Of a stretch of DNA of 64,000 nucleotides, positions 46,809 through 56,305 are shown in pieces. Source of the stretch: Streptomyces sp. SM10 (lineage in GTDB: Bacteria; Actinomycetota; Actinomycetes; Streptomycetales; Streptomycetaceae); assembly GCF_002910915.1 (NCBI RefSeq), contig NZ_NEUF01000092.1:94810-158809 (forward strand). Direction: 5' to 3'. Position 1 is the first letter of the stretch. The number at the start of each line of letters is the position of its first letter. Both the position numbers and the translations under genes were made by a program. The notes under the pieces are model-generated. The model had not been told where the DNA came from. It saw only the letters and a list, made by a program, of their open reading frames with translations, and ran no database searches.

Positions 46809-47840
46809 ATGCCCATCGCAACCCCCGAGGTCTACGCCGAGATGCTCGACCGGGCGAAGGCAGGCAAGTTCGCCTACCCGGCCATCAATGTGACGTCGAC
46901 CCAGACCCTGCACGCTGCACTGCGCGGCTTCGCGGAGGCGGAGAGCGACGGCATCGTCCAGATCTCCACCGGTGGTGCCGAATTCCTGGGCGGCCAGTAC
47001 AACAAGGACATGGTGACGGGCGCCGTGGCCCTCGCCGAGTTCGCGCACATCGTCGCCGCCAAGTACGACATCACGGTCGCGCTGCACACCGACCACTGCC
47101 CCAAGGACAAGCTGGACAGCTACGTCCGTCCGCTGCTCGACGTCTCCGCGGAGCGCGTCGCCAAGGGTCTGAACCCGCTGTTCCAGTCGCACATGTGGGA
47201 CGGTTCGGCCGAGACCCTCGCCGACAACCTGTCCATCGGTCAGGAGCTGCTGGCCAAGGCGGCCGCCGCCAAGATCATCCTCGAGGTCGAGATCACCCCG
47301 ACGGGTGGCGAGGAGGACGGCGTCACGCACGAGATCAACGACGAGCTGTACACGACCGTCGACGACGCGCTGCGTACGGCCGAGGCGCTCGGCCTGGGTG
47401 AGAAGGGCCGCTACCTGCTGGCCGCCTCCTTCGGCAACGTCCACGGTGTCTACAAGCCGGGCAACGTCGTCCTGCGTCCCGAGCTCCTCAAGGACCTCCA
47501 GCAGGGCGTCTCCGCGAAGTACGGCAAGCCGGCCGGCAGCCAGCCGTTCGACTTCGTCTTCCACGGCGGCTCGGGCTCCACCGCCGAGGAGATCGCCACC
47601 GCGCTGGAGAACGGCGTCGTGAAGATGAACCTCGACACCGACACCCAGTACGCCTTCACCCGCCCGGTCGCGGACCACATGTTCCGCAACTACGACGGTG
47701 TCCTGAAGGTCGACGGCGAGGTCGGCAACAAGAAGACCTACGACCCGCGCACCTGGGGCAAGGCCGCCGAGGCCGGCATGGCCGTGCGCGTCACGGAGGC
47801 CTGCGGCAACCTGCGTTCCGCAGGCACCAAGCTCAAGTAG
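46809..47840 (+). CDS. fbaA: class II fructose-bisphosphate aldolase
   Basis: 343 residues. Zinc-site motifs LHTDHCPKDKLDSY, ILEVEITPTGGEEDGV and GNVHGVYKPGNVVLRP; substrate phosphate loop FHGGSGSTAEEI; KMNLDTDTQYAF. It cleaves or forms fructose-1,6-bisphosphate in glycolysis and gluconeogenesis. The start is the ATG after AAGGAGCGGACAG. A terminator follows. Confidence 0.96.
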   Translation: MPIATPEVYAEMLDRAKAGKFAYPAINVTSTQTLHAALRGFAEAESDGIVQISTGGAEFLGGQYNKDMVTGAVALAEFAHIVAAKYDITVALHTDHCPKDKLDSYVRPLLDVSAERVAKGLNPLFQSHMWDGSAETLADNLSIGQELLAKAAAAKIILEVEITPTGGEEDGVTHEINDELYTTVDDALRTAEALGLGEKGRYLLAASFGNVHGVYKPGNVVLRPELLKDLQQGVSAKYGKPAGSQPFDFVFHGGSGSTAEEIATALENGVVKMNLDTDTQYAFTRPVADHMFRNYDGVLKVDGEVGNKKTYDPRTWGKAAEAGMAVRVTEACGNLRSAGTKLK

Positions 47841-47860
47841 GTACGTCACGGACGTGACGG

Positions 47861-47894
47861 CGGGCCCGGTCTCCCCCTCGGGGGACCGGGCCCG
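47861..47894 (+). terminator. fbaA terminator
   Basis: CGGGCCCGGTCTCCCC-ctc-GGGGACCGGGCCCG. Confidence 0.85.
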
Positions 47895-47922
47895 TCCCGT
47901 GTCCGAGGAGTGAGGATCCGCT

Positions 47923-49083
47923 GTGAGTACGCCCGCGCGCTACGACTTCGACACCGTCATCGACCGCCGGGGCACCTGGTGCGTCCAGTGGGACGGGGTC
48001 GCCGACCGCTTCGGGGTGGACGGGCTGCTGCCCTTCACCATCTCGGACATGGACTTCGAGACCGCCCCCGAGGTGCTGGCCGCGCTCCGCGCCCGCCTGG
48101 ACCACGGGGTTCTCGGCTACACCACCTGGCAGCAGGACGACTTCCTGTCGGCCGTCGCGCACTGGTACGAGACCCGCTACGCCACCCGCATCGACACCGG
48201 CCGCCTCGTCTACGGCCCGTCCGTGCTCAGCCAGCTCTCGCAGCTGCTCCGGATGTGGACCGCCGAGGGCGAGGGCGTGGTCGTCCACACCCCGACGTAC
48301 GACGGCTTCCGCAAGGCGGTCCTGGGGCTCGGTCGCGAGCTGCGGGGTGTGCCGGTGGGGGACACCGCCGCCCTCGACGCGGAGCTGGCCCGCCCCGACA
48401 CGAAGGTCCTGGTGCTCTGCTCGCCGCACAACCCGACGGGCCGGGTGTGGACGGAGGCCGAGCTGCGCGAGATGAGGACGCTCGCCGGGCGCCACGGCGT
48501 GGCGGTGATCAGCGACGAGATCCACGCGGACTTCGTGCACGACGGGTACACCCACGTCCCCTACGCGCGCATCGCCGGGGACGAGCGCTGGGCGGTCATC
48601 ACCTCCGCCTCGAAGTCCTTCAACTTCCCGGCGCTGACCGGTTCCTACGGGCTCATCGGGGACCCGGCGGACCGGGCGGAGTACCTGCGCCGGATGGAGA
48701 CGGGGGAGGGGCTCGCCTCCCCCGCGGTGCTGTCGCTGACCGCGCACATCGCGGCCTACCGCGAGGGCGGGGCCTGGCTCGACGAGGTCCGTGCGTACAC
48801 CGCGGGGAATCTGGCGCTGGTCGGTGAGCGGCTGGACGCGGCCTTCCCCGAGCTGGGGTGGGAGCCGCCGGAGGCCGGCTATCTGGCGTGGATCGACCTG
48901 CGTCCCCTGGGTGTGGACGACGAGGCGTTGCAGCAGGCGCTGATCGAGCGGGAGAAGGTCGCCATCATGCCGGGGGCGGTCTACGGGGCGCCCGGGTTCC
49001 TGCGGCTGAACGTGGGGTGTGCGCGGGGCAAGGCGGAGGCGGGGGTGTCGGCGCTGGTGCGGGCGGTGCGGGCCGTGGCCTGA
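47923..49083 (+). CDS. MalY/PatB-type aminotransferase (cystathionine beta-lyase-like)
   Basis: 386 residues. Fold-type I PLP enzyme: PFTISDMDFETAPEVLAAL, GYTTWQQDDFLSAVAHWYE, SPHNPTGRVW, ISDEIHADFVHDG and the Schiff-base lysine in TSASKSFNFPALTG. The ADMDF-like opening and IHADF are typical of PatB C-S lyases, which release thiol, pyruvate and ammonia from cystathionine or similar. The start GTG is the one preceded by GAGGAGTGAGGA. Confidence 0.9.
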   Translation: MSTPARYDFDTVIDRRGTWCVQWDGVADRFGVDGLLPFTISDMDFETAPEVLAALRARLDHGVLGYTTWQQDDFLSAVAHWYETRYATRIDTGRLVYGPSVLSQLSQLLRMWTAEGEGVVVHTPTYDGFRKAVLGLGRELRGVPVGDTAALDAELARPDTKVLVLCSPHNPTGRVWTEAELREMRTLAGRHGVAVISDEIHADFVHDGYTHVPYARIAGDERWAVITSASKSFNFPALTGSYGLIGDPADRAEYLRRMETGEGLASPAVLSLTAHIAAYREGGAWLDEVRAYTAGNLALVGERLDAAFPELGWEPPEAGYLAWIDLRPLGVDDEALQQALIEREKVAIMPGAVYGAPGFLRLNVGCARGKAEAGVSALVRAVRAVA

Positions 49084-49144
49084 TCAGGGCGGGAACAGGC
49101 GCGCAGGAATGGCCTTCCGGCCGGGCAGCGGTGATGCTGCTCCT

Positions 49145-50653
49145 ATGACTCACGCGGACGGCGCGGCCGGTGCGGACGGCGACGGGATCCGGGTCGCCTC
49201 GCCCGTGGGGCGCTGGGTCGTCCTGACCACCGTGCTCGGGTCGAGCATGGCCCTGCTCGACTCCACGGTCATCAACGTGGCCCTGCCGCGCATCGGCCGG
49301 GACTTCGGCACCGATCTGGCCGCTCTGCAGTGGACCGTCAACGCCTACATGCTCACGCTGGCCGGGCTGATCCTGCTCGGCGGTGCGCTCGGGGACCGGT
49401 TCGGGCGGCGGCGGGTGTTCGTCGTCGGAGTGGTCTGGTTCGCAGTGGCCTCCCTGCTGTGCGGGATCGCGCCGAACGCCGAGGTGCTGATCGCCGCGCG
49501 GGCGTTGCAGGGGGCCGGGGGCGCACTGCTCACCCCTGGATCGCTGGCGATCATCCAGGCGAGTTTCCACCCCGACGACCGGGCCCGCGCCGTGGGCCTC
49601 TGGTCCGGCCTCGGCGGGGTGGGGGCGGCGGTCGGACCGTTCCTCGGCGGATGGCTGGTGGACGGGCCCGGCTGGCGGTGGGTCTTCCTGCTCAACCTGC
49701 CGCTCGCCGCGGTCTGCGTGCCCGTGGCCCTGCGCCACGTACCGGAGTCGAGGGACCCGGACACCCACGGCCGGTTCGACGTGCTGGGTGCCGCGCTCGC
49801 CGCGCTGGCGCTCGCCCTGGTCACCTACGCGCTGATCGAGGTGCCGGAGCAGGGCGCGTCCGTCCTGGTGATCGGCGCGGCCCTCGGCGGTGTGGTCCTG
49901 GGGGCGGCGTTCGTACGGGTGGAGCGGAGCCGGGCCGACCCCATGGTGCCGCCGTCGATCTTCGCGTCGCGGCAGTTCACGGCCGTCAACATCGTGACGT
50001 TCTGTGTGTACGCGGCCCTCGGCGGGTTCTTCTTCCTGTCCGCGATCCAGCTCCAGGTGGTCGCCGGATACTCGGCGCTCGGCGCGGGCACCGCGCTCCT
50101 GCCCACGACGGTGCTGATGCTGCTCTTCTCCGCGTCCGCCGGCGACCTCGGGCGGCGGATCGGGCCCCGCATCCCGCTCACCGCCGGCCCGCTGCTGGCG
50201 GCGGCCGGGATGCTCCTGATGCTGCGGGTCGGCCCCGGCGCGTCCTACCTGACGGACGTCCTGCCCGCCGTGCTGGTGCTCGGCCTCGGCATGGTCACCC
50301 TGGTGGCCCCGCTCACCGCGACCGTCCTGGCCGCCGTGGACACCGGCCGGGCCGGGCTCGCCAGCGGCATCAACAACGCGGCGGCGCGGGCCGCCGGACT
50401 GCTCGCGGTGGCCGCGCTCCCGCTGCTGGCGGGGATGGGCCCGGAGGCGTACCGCGACGCGGGCGAGTTCGCCTCGACGTTCCGGCGGGCGATGCCGATG
50501 TGCGCGGGGCTGCTCGCGGCGGGTTCGGTGATCGCCTTCCTGGCCGTACGCAAGCCCGCCGAGGCGGGTCGTGGGCCGCGGCCGGAGTGTGCGACGCACT
50601 GTGGCGTCACGGCCCCGCCCTTGGAGCCGGAGCCGGGATCCAGGCACACTTGA
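49145..50653 (+). CDS. MFS drug exporter, DHA2 family (14 TM)
   Basis: 502 residues with about 14 helices. Family motifs: SSMALLDSTVINVALPRIGR (motif D1), GGALGDRFGRRRVFVVGVVW (motif A), ARALQGAGGALLTPGSLAII (motif B), and GVGAAVGPFLGGWLVDGPGW (motif C of antiporters). Probably proton-driven efflux of drug-like molecules or an own metabolite. Confidence 0.92.
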   Translation: MTHADGAAGADGDGIRVASPVGRWVVLTTVLGSSMALLDSTVINVALPRIGRDFGTDLAALQWTVNAYMLTLAGLILLGGALGDRFGRRRVFVVGVVWFAVASLLCGIAPNAEVLIAARALQGAGGALLTPGSLAIIQASFHPDDRARAVGLWSGLGGVGAAVGPFLGGWLVDGPGWRWVFLLNLPLAAVCVPVALRHVPESRDPDTHGRFDVLGAALAALALALVTYALIEVPEQGASVLVIGAALGGVVLGAAFVRVERSRADPMVPPSIFASRQFTAVNIVTFCVYAALGGFFFLSAIQLQVVAGYSALGAGTALLPTTVLMLLFSASAGDLGRRIGPRIPLTAGPLLAAAGMLLMLRVGPGASYLTDVLPAVLVLGLGMVTLVAPLTATVLAAVDTGRAGLASGINNAAARAAGLLAVAALPLLAGMGPEAYRDAGEFASTFRRAMPMCAGLLAAGSVIAFLAVRKPAEAGRGPRPECATHCGVTAPPLEPEPGSRHT

Positions 50654-50656
50654 GCC

Positions 50657-51070
50657 ATGTCCATCCACGAGAACCTGCTCGGGGGCCCCGCCCCGACCCA
50701 CCTGCCCGACGACCCGGAGCCGCGCGAGCTGCTCGCCGCCGGCACGGCGCCCGCCGACGTCGCCGCGAAGTACCCCACGTCCTCGCTGGCCTGGGCGCAG
50801 CTCGCCGACGAGGCGTACGAGGGCGGCCGGGTGATCGAGTCCTACGCCTACGCGCGCACCGGCTACCACCGCGGTCTCGACGCCCTGCGCCGTGCGGGCT
50901 GGAAGGGCCACGGCCCCGTCCCGTTCGAGCACGAACCGAACCGCGGCTTCCTGCGGGCCCTGCACGCCCTCGCGCGCGCCGCGCAGTCGATCGGTGAGCA
51001 GGAGGAGTACGAGCGCTGCTCGTCCTTCCTGCGGGACTCCTCGCAGACCGCCGCCGACACCCTGGGCTGA
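50657..51070 (+). CDS. DUF3151 family protein
   Basis: 137 residues beginning 3 bp after the MFS stop. All-helical, TPR-like: VAAKYPTSSLAWAQLADEAY, VIESYAYARTGYHRGLDALR, NRGFLRALHALARAAQSIGE. Conserved in actinobacteria, role unknown. Followed by a terminator. Confidence 0.88.
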   Translation: MSIHENLLGGPAPTHLPDDPEPRELLAAGTAPADVAAKYPTSSLAWAQLADEAYEGGRVIESYAYARTGYHRGLDALRRAGWKGHGPVPFEHEPNRGFLRALHALARAAQSIGEQEEYERCSSFLRDSSQTAADTLG

Positions 51071-51088
51071 GCCGATCCCGCCTTCCGA

Positions 51089-51113
51089 GCCCCGCGGGCG
51101 CAGCCCGCGGGGC
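51089..51113 (+). terminator. terminator after the DUF3151 gene
   Basis: CCCCGCGGGC-gca-GCCCGCGGGG. Confidence 0.8.
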
Positions 51114-51223
51114 CCGACGTGTCCTCGGGAAGGCCGTTAGGATGCCGAGCAGGGGACCGGAGCTCCACCACCTCAGAGGAAGGGGCGGACCGCTACCCGG
51201 AAGCTCGTGTCGAGGAGACAGAA

Positions 51224-52072
51224 ATGTCGACGAACCACCCCGACCCCGAAGCCACCGGTGCGGACACCCCGCACCTGGACTTCGCGGGAACGACGCCGTA
51301 CGAGGACTATGTCCAGGCGGACGTCCTGACCCACCTCCAGCACCTTCGTTCGGACGACCCCGGCGAGATGGTCTTCCTGGTCACCACCCAGGTCATGGAG
51401 CTGTGGTTCACCGTCATCGTCCATGAGTGGGAGACCGCCGCCCACGCCCTGCGCGAGGACCGCATACCGGTCGCCAGGGACGCCCTGAAGCGCTCGCTGC
51501 GGGAGCTGGAGGCGCTGAACGCCTCCTGGAAGCCGCTGGCGGGCCTCACACCCGCCCAGTTCAACTCCTACCGGGCATCGCTCGGCGAGGGGTCCGGCTT
51601 CCAGTCGGCGATGTACCGCCGGATGGAATTCCTGCTGGGCGACAAGTCCGCGTCCATGCTCGTCCCGCACCGGGGCGCGCCCCGCGTCCACGCCGAGCTG
51701 GAGAAGGCGCTCCACGAGCCCGGTCTCTACGACGAGACGCTGGCGCTGCTGGCCCGGCGCGGATACCCCGTACCCCGGTCGGTGCTCGAACGCGATCTGT
51801 CGCAGAGGTACGAGCCGTCCCCCGCGGTCGAGGCCGTCTGGGCGGAGATCTACGGCGCCCCGGACCAGAACGACGAGCTCGTGCGGCTCGGCGAGGTGCT
51901 GACCGACGTCGGCGAGCTGGTGTGGCGCTGGCGCAACGACCACCTGACCGCCACCCGGCGGGCGATGGGGTCGAAGACCGGCACCGGCGGGTCGGCCGGG
52001 GTCGCCTGGCTGGAGAAGCGGGCCACCAAGAGCGTGTTCCCCGAGCTGTGGACGGCGCGTAGCCATGTCTGA
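51224..52072 (+). CDS. kynA: tryptophan 2,3-dioxygenase
   Basis: 282 residues. Haem-ligand region RNDHLTATRRAMGSKTGTGG with the proximal His, and the substrate segment FNSYRASLGEGSGFQSAMYR with its Phe/Arg, are intact. The distal histidine that precedes Gln in most TDOs (THQ-x-x-ELW) is Thr here (VTTQVMELWFTVIVHEW). It oxidises Trp to N-formylkynurenine. It overlaps the kynureninase gene by 8 bp. CGAGGAGAC lies upstream of the ATG. Confidence 0.92.
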   Translation: MSTNHPDPEATGADTPHLDFAGTTPYEDYVQADVLTHLQHLRSDDPGEMVFLVTTQVMELWFTVIVHEWETAAHALREDRIPVARDALKRSLRELEALNASWKPLAGLTPAQFNSYRASLGEGSGFQSAMYRRMEFLLGDKSASMLVPHRGAPRVHAELEKALHEPGLYDETLALLARRGYPVPRSVLERDLSQRYEPSPAVEAVWAEIYGAPDQNDELVRLGEVLTDVGELVWRWRNDHLTATRRAMGSKTGTGGSAGVAWLEKRATKSVFPELWTARSHV

Positions 52073-53261
52073 TTTCAAGGAGCGCGCCGAGGCGCTCGAC
52101 ACCGCCGACGAACTGGCCCCCCTGCGCGAGCTGTTCACCCTCGACGACACCGTCTACCTCGACGGCAACTCGCTCGGCGCGCTGCCCCGTCACGTGCCCG
52201 CGCGCATGCAGGAGGTCCTGACCCGCGAGTGGGGCGCGCTGCGCATCCGGTCCTGGGGCGAGAGCGGCTGGTGGACGGCGCCCGAGCGGATCGGTGACCG
52301 GATCGCCCCGCTCGTCGGGGCCGCCGCCGGGCAGATCGTGGTGGGCGACTCCACCAGCGTGAACGTCTTCAAGGCCGTCGTCGCCGCCACCCGGCTCGCG
52401 GGTGAGGGGCGCGACGAGATCCTCGTCGACGCGTCGACCTTCCCCACGGACGGGTACATCGCCGGCTCGGCGGCCCGCATGACGGGCCACCGTGTCGTCC
52501 CGGTCGCCCCGTCCGACGTACCGGCCGCCCTCGGGCCGCGTACGGCCGCGGTCCTCCTGAACCACGTCGACTACCGCACGGGCAGGCTCCACGACCTGCC
52601 CGGCCTGACCGCCGCCGCCCACGAGGCGGGCGCGCTCGCCGTCTGGGACCTGTGCCACAGCGCGGGCGCCCTGCCGGTGGGCCTGGACGCGCACGGGGTC
52701 GACCTGGCCGTCGGCTGCACGTACAAGTACCTCAACGGCGGCCCCGGTTCGCCGGCCTACCTGTACGTCGCCGAGCGCCACCAGGAGGCCTTCGACTCCC
52801 CCCTGCCCGGGTGGACCTCGCACGCCGATCCGTTCGCGATGACGCCCGGCTACGCCCCCGCGGACGGTTCCGTGCGGGGCAGGGTCGGCACCCCGGACAT
52901 CCTGTCCATGCTGGCCCTGGAGTCGGCCCTGGACGTGTGGGACGGCGTATCGGTGGAGGCCGTACGGGCCAAGTCCCTGGCGCTGACGGACTTCTTCCTG
53001 GAGTGCGTCGCCGCCTACGCCCCCGAGGGCCGGGTCGCGCCCGTGACCCCGGTCTCCCACGCGGAGCGCGGGAGCCAGGTCTCGCTGCGGTGCGAGAACG
53101 CGGACGGGACAGCAGAGGTGATGCGCGTGCTCATCGAGCGCGGTGTGGTCGGCGATCTGCGCCGCCCCGACGTCCTGCGCTTCGGTTTCACGCCGCTGTA
53201 CGTCGGTTTCGCCGACGCGGAGCGGGCGGCGCGGATCCTCGCGGAGGTCCTGGCGGCCTGA
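52065..53261 (+). CDS. kynU: kynureninase
   Basis: 398 residues. PLP fold-type I: VYLDGNSLGALPRHVPARMQ, EWGALRIRSWGESGWW, GDSTSVNVFKAVVAATRLAG, VWDLCHSAGALPVGLDAHGV, and the Schiff-base lysine in GCTYKYLNGGPGSPAYLYV. It splits kynurenine to anthranilate and alanine. Coupled to the dioxygenase. Confidence 0.95.
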   Translation: MSDFKERAEALDTADELAPLRELFTLDDTVYLDGNSLGALPRHVPARMQEVLTREWGALRIRSWGESGWWTAPERIGDRIAPLVGAAAGQIVVGDSTSVNVFKAVVAATRLAGEGRDEILVDASTFPTDGYIAGSAARMTGHRVVPVAPSDVPAALGPRTAAVLLNHVDYRTGRLHDLPGLTAAAHEAGALAVWDLCHSAGALPVGLDAHGVDLAVGCTYKYLNGGPGSPAYLYVAERHQEAFDSPLPGWTSHADPFAMTPGYAPADGSVRGRVGTPDILSMLALESALDVWDGVSVEAVRAKSLALTDFFLECVAAYAPEGRVAPVTPVSHAERGSQVSLRCENADGTAEVMRVLIERGVVGDLRRPDVLRFGFTPLYVGFADAERAARILAEVLAA

Positions 53262-53263
53262 GC

Positions 53264-53309
53264 GTGCCGCCGCCGTGCGGGTCCATGATCCGGGCCCGTA
53301 CGGCGGCAC
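53264..53309 (+). terminator. hairpin after kynU
   Basis: GTGCCGCCG...GCGGG / CCGGGCCCGTACGGCGGCAC long stem. It may reduce read-through into the formamidase gene. Confidence 0.6.
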
Positions 53310-53377
53310 TCCGCCGTACTGGTACCGTCCCCGCAGGTCAGTCCAGTTGGGCACGGGCACAGGACGGTTGGAGCAGC

Positions 53378-54253
53378 ATGTCGGATTCTGCCGCGCGTGA
53401 TCGCGAAGCCGCCGAGACCGAGTCGGCGTTCGCCCATCCGGTGGTCGCCCCCGACGGGTCCGCGGCCTATGGGAGCCACCCCGACCAGGTGATCGACTTC
53501 TTCGCGCCCCGGGACGGCCGCACCGGCGCTCCGCTCGTCGTGCTCCTGCACGGCGGTGCCTGGCGGGCGCCGTACGACCGGCAGCACGTCTCGCCGTTCG
53601 CGGACTTCCTGGCGCGGCGCGGATTCGCCGTGGCCAGCGTCGAGTACCGGCGGGGCGGTGAGATCCCGCAGCAGGATGGGGCCGGTCCGGTCGCGGGGCG
53701 CTGGCCCGAGACGTTCGACGACGTGGCGGCGGCGATGGACGCCCTGCCGGCACTGGCGGCCCGGGAGCTTCCGGGAGCCGATCTGCGCAAGACCGTGGTC
53801 ACCGGACACTCGGCCGGCGGGCAGCTCGCCCTGTGGGCCGCCGCGCGCCATGTGCTCCCGGAGGGATCGCCCTGGCGGCTGCCCGCCGCGCCGCCGCTGC
53901 GCGGGGTGGTCGCGCTGGCGCCGATCGGGGACTTCGCGCGCGCGGTGGAGCTGGACGTCTGCTCGGGCGCGGTGCGCCAGCTCCTGGGGGGCGAGTACAC
54001 CTTCGAGGCACGGGGCGCCCACGTCGATCCGGCGCTGCTGCTGCCGACCGGCATCGCGACGGCCGTCGTCCAGGGGGTGGAGGACCTCACCGTGCCGCAG
54101 GCGGTCACCGAGGCGTTCGTGGACGCGGCGGCGAAGGCCGGCGAGATGGTGGGGCTCACGCTGCTGGACGAGGTCGGGCACTTCCCGCTGATCGACCCCT
54201 CGGCGGACGCCTGCGCGGTGGTGGCCGAGGAGATCGCCCAGCTGGCCTGGTAG
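53378..54253 (+). CDS. alpha/beta-hydrolase, probable kynurenine formamidase
   Basis: 291 residues. HGGAWRAPYDRQHVSPFADF carries the HGG(A/x)W oxyanion motif of arylformamidases; nucleophile elbow TGHSAGGQLALWAA; Asp in QGVEDLTVPQAVTEAF; His in DEVGHFPLIDP. With kynA and kynU just upstream it would complete Trp to anthranilate. The formamidase call is from motif plus context. Confidence 0.8.
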   Translation: MSDSAARDREAAETESAFAHPVVAPDGSAAYGSHPDQVIDFFAPRDGRTGAPLVVLLHGGAWRAPYDRQHVSPFADFLARRGFAVASVEYRRGGEIPQQDGAGPVAGRWPETFDDVAAAMDALPALAARELPGADLRKTVVTGHSAGGQLALWAAARHVLPEGSPWRLPAAPPLRGVVALAPIGDFARAVELDVCSGAVRQLLGGEYTFEARGAHVDPALLLPTGIATAVVQGVEDLTVPQAVTEAFVDAAAKAGEMVGLTLLDEVGHFPLIDPSADACAVVAEEIAQLAW

Positions 54254-54326
54254 TACTTACGACGGACGGCGAAGGATCCGCATCACTGCTGACGACCGGG
54301 GCAGGCGCGGGCCCTACCGTGGAAGC

Positions 54327-55631
54327 GTGACCGAGACCAAGACCAGAAGCCCGGAGTTCCGGCTGGCCGCAGGGGCGACGGACGGCCTGCGGCAGGACCT
54401 GTTCCACAACGCGTTCGACTACCGTCCGCTGGGCCCCCTGGGCACGGACGGGCCGATCGTCCGACGCCTCCCGAAGCCGTTCCGCGCGGGTGCCGTCTGG
54501 TTCCCGCACGCGGTCGTGGGCATGGTCGCGCTGATCTCGCTGATGGAGGGCGTCTTCTCCGCGAACACCTACTCCCCGTTCGGCTTCGCGACCGTCATCA
54601 CCGGGTTCCTGCCCGCCTGCACGCTGCTGATGACGCTGGTACGGCCCGTCCTCGCGTTCTGGGTGTCGATCGTGTCGACCCCGGTGGTGGCGATAGTCGG
54701 GAGCGGCGACTGGCCCTGGCAGCCGAGCGCGTTCGCCTGCCACCTGGGGGTGCTGATCGTGGTCGCGGCACGGACACGGCCCCGTACGGCCGCCTGGATG
54801 TGGCTGATCACCCTGCTCGTCGGGAGCTTCCTCGGGAACATGGGCCCAGGCTTCTCCAACACCGCGCCGATGGCGGTGGCCTCCGCGTTCGCCCTGCTCC
54901 TCGTCGCCCTGGTGCAGGTGCGCCGCGAGGCGCGTCGCGAGGTGACCGTGCAGCGCACCGTCACCGCCGTGGAACGCGACCGGCGCACGCTCCTGGAGGA
55001 GCGCACCACCATCGCCCGTGAGCTGCACGACGTCGTCGCCCATCACATGTCCGTCGTCGCCATCCAGGCCGAGGCGGCCCCGTACCGGGTGGAGAATCCG
55101 CCGCCCGAGCTGGAACAGGCCTTCGTCACCATCCGGGAGAACGCCGTCGCGGCCCTCACCGAGCTGCGCCGCGTCCTGGGCGTCGTCCGGGCGGAGGACC
55201 ACGAGGCGCCGGACGCCCCGCAGCCCACGCTCGCCGAGATCGACCGGCTGCTGGACAACGTCCGGGAGACGGGTCTGGAGACGGAGAAGACCGTCACCGG
55301 CGCGGTGCGGGAGCTGCCGCAGGGCGTGGAGCTCTCGGCGTACCGGATCGTCCAGGAGGCGCTGAGCAACACGCTCCGGCACGCACCGGGCGCCACCGCC
55401 AAGGTGGAGATCGGCTATGTGCTCGGCGGGCTCGGGGTGCGCGTCGTCAACGGTCCCGCCCGGGGGCTGGTGAAGCCGTCGCCGGGGGCCGGCCACGGGA
55501 TCACGGGGATGCGGGAGCGGGTCGCGATGCTGAACGGGGAGATGACCGCGGGGGCGAGCGGGGACGGCGGGTACGAGGTCGCCGTGTTCCTGCCGGTGCC
55601 CGTCCAGCGCGACGGCGGTGACGCCGCGTGA
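54327..55631 (+). CDS. sensor histidine kinase (NarL-type two-component system)
   Basis: 434 residues. About four or five membrane helices in residues 50-190, then a HisKA_3 dimerisation domain with the phospho-His in TIARELHDVVAHHMSVVAIQ, and a HATPase_c domain (ALSNTLRHAPGATAKVEIGY, GHGITGMRERVAMLNGEM). Overlaps the regulator gene by GTGA. The signal is unknown. Confidence 0.92.
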   Translation: MTETKTRSPEFRLAAGATDGLRQDLFHNAFDYRPLGPLGTDGPIVRRLPKPFRAGAVWFPHAVVGMVALISLMEGVFSANTYSPFGFATVITGFLPACTLLMTLVRPVLAFWVSIVSTPVVAIVGSGDWPWQPSAFACHLGVLIVVAARTRPRTAAWMWLITLLVGSFLGNMGPGFSNTAPMAVASAFALLLVALVQVRREARREVTVQRTVTAVERDRRTLLEERTTIARELHDVVAHHMSVVAIQAEAAPYRVENPPPELEQAFVTIRENAVAALTELRRVLGVVRAEDHEAPDAPQPTLAEIDRLLDNVRETGLETEKTVTGAVRELPQGVELSAYRIVQEALSNTLRHAPGATAKVEIGYVLGGLGVRVVNGPARGLVKPSPGAGHGITGMRERVAMLNGEMTAGASGDGGYEVAVFLPVPVQRDGGDAA

Positions 55632-56296
55632 ACGAATCGCCGATCCGGGTGCTGATCGTCGACGACCAGATGATGGTCCGCGAGGGGTTCTCCGTGCTGC
55701 TCAACGCGATGCCCGGCATCGAGGTCGTCGGCGAGGCCGTCGACGGGCGGCAGGCCGTCTCCCAGGTCGCCGCCCTGCGGCCCGACGTGGTGCTGATGGA
55801 CATCCGGATGCCGGAGCTCAACGGCATCGAGGCGACCCGGGAGATCGTCGCCGCCGACGCGGACGCCAAGGTGCTCGTCCTGACCACCTTCGACCTCGAC
55901 GAGTACGTGTACCAGGCACTGCGGGCGGGAGCCTCGGGCTTCCTCCTGAAGGACGCCTCGGCGCGGCAGCTCGCCGAGGGCGTGCGGGTGGTGGCGTCCG
56001 GAGAGGCGCTGCTCGCCCCGACGGTGACCCGGCGGCTGATCACCGAGTTCTCGAAGATCGCCGAAGCGCCGCGGCCGCCCGCCATGGCGAGGATCGGCGA
56101 CCTCACCGAGCGGGAGACGGAGGTCCTCGTGCTGATCGCCCAGGGGCTGTCGAACCTGGAGATCGCCTCGCACCTCGTGGTCGCCGAGTCGACGATCAAG
56201 ACGCACGTCAGCCGCGTCCTGGTGAAGCTGGGGCTGCGGGACCGGACCCAGGCGGCCGTGTTCGCCTACGAGGCACGGCTGGTCACGCCCGGATAG
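55628..56296 (+). CDS. NarL/FixJ response regulator
   Basis: 222 residues. Receiver domain with VLIVDDQMMVREGF, phospho-Asp in RPDVVLMDIRMPELNGIEAT, and Lys in GFLLKDASARQLAEGV; C-terminal LuxR HTH (LTERETEVLVLIAQGLSNLE, STIKTHVSRVLVKLGLRDRT). Partner of the kinase; the P450 gene starts 9 bp after its stop and may be in the same transcript. Confidence 0.94.
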   Translation: MNESPIRVLIVDDQMMVREGFSVLLNAMPGIEVVGEAVDGRQAVSQVAALRPDVVLMDIRMPELNGIEATREIVAADADAKVLVLTTFDLDEYVYQALRAGASGFLLKDASARQLAEGVRVVASGEALLAPTVTRRLITEFSKIAEAPRPPAMARIGDLTERETEVLVLIAQGLSNLEIASHLVVAESTIKTHVSRVLVKLGLRDRTQAAVFAYEARLVTPG

Positions 56297-56305
56297 CGTC
56301 GGCTC

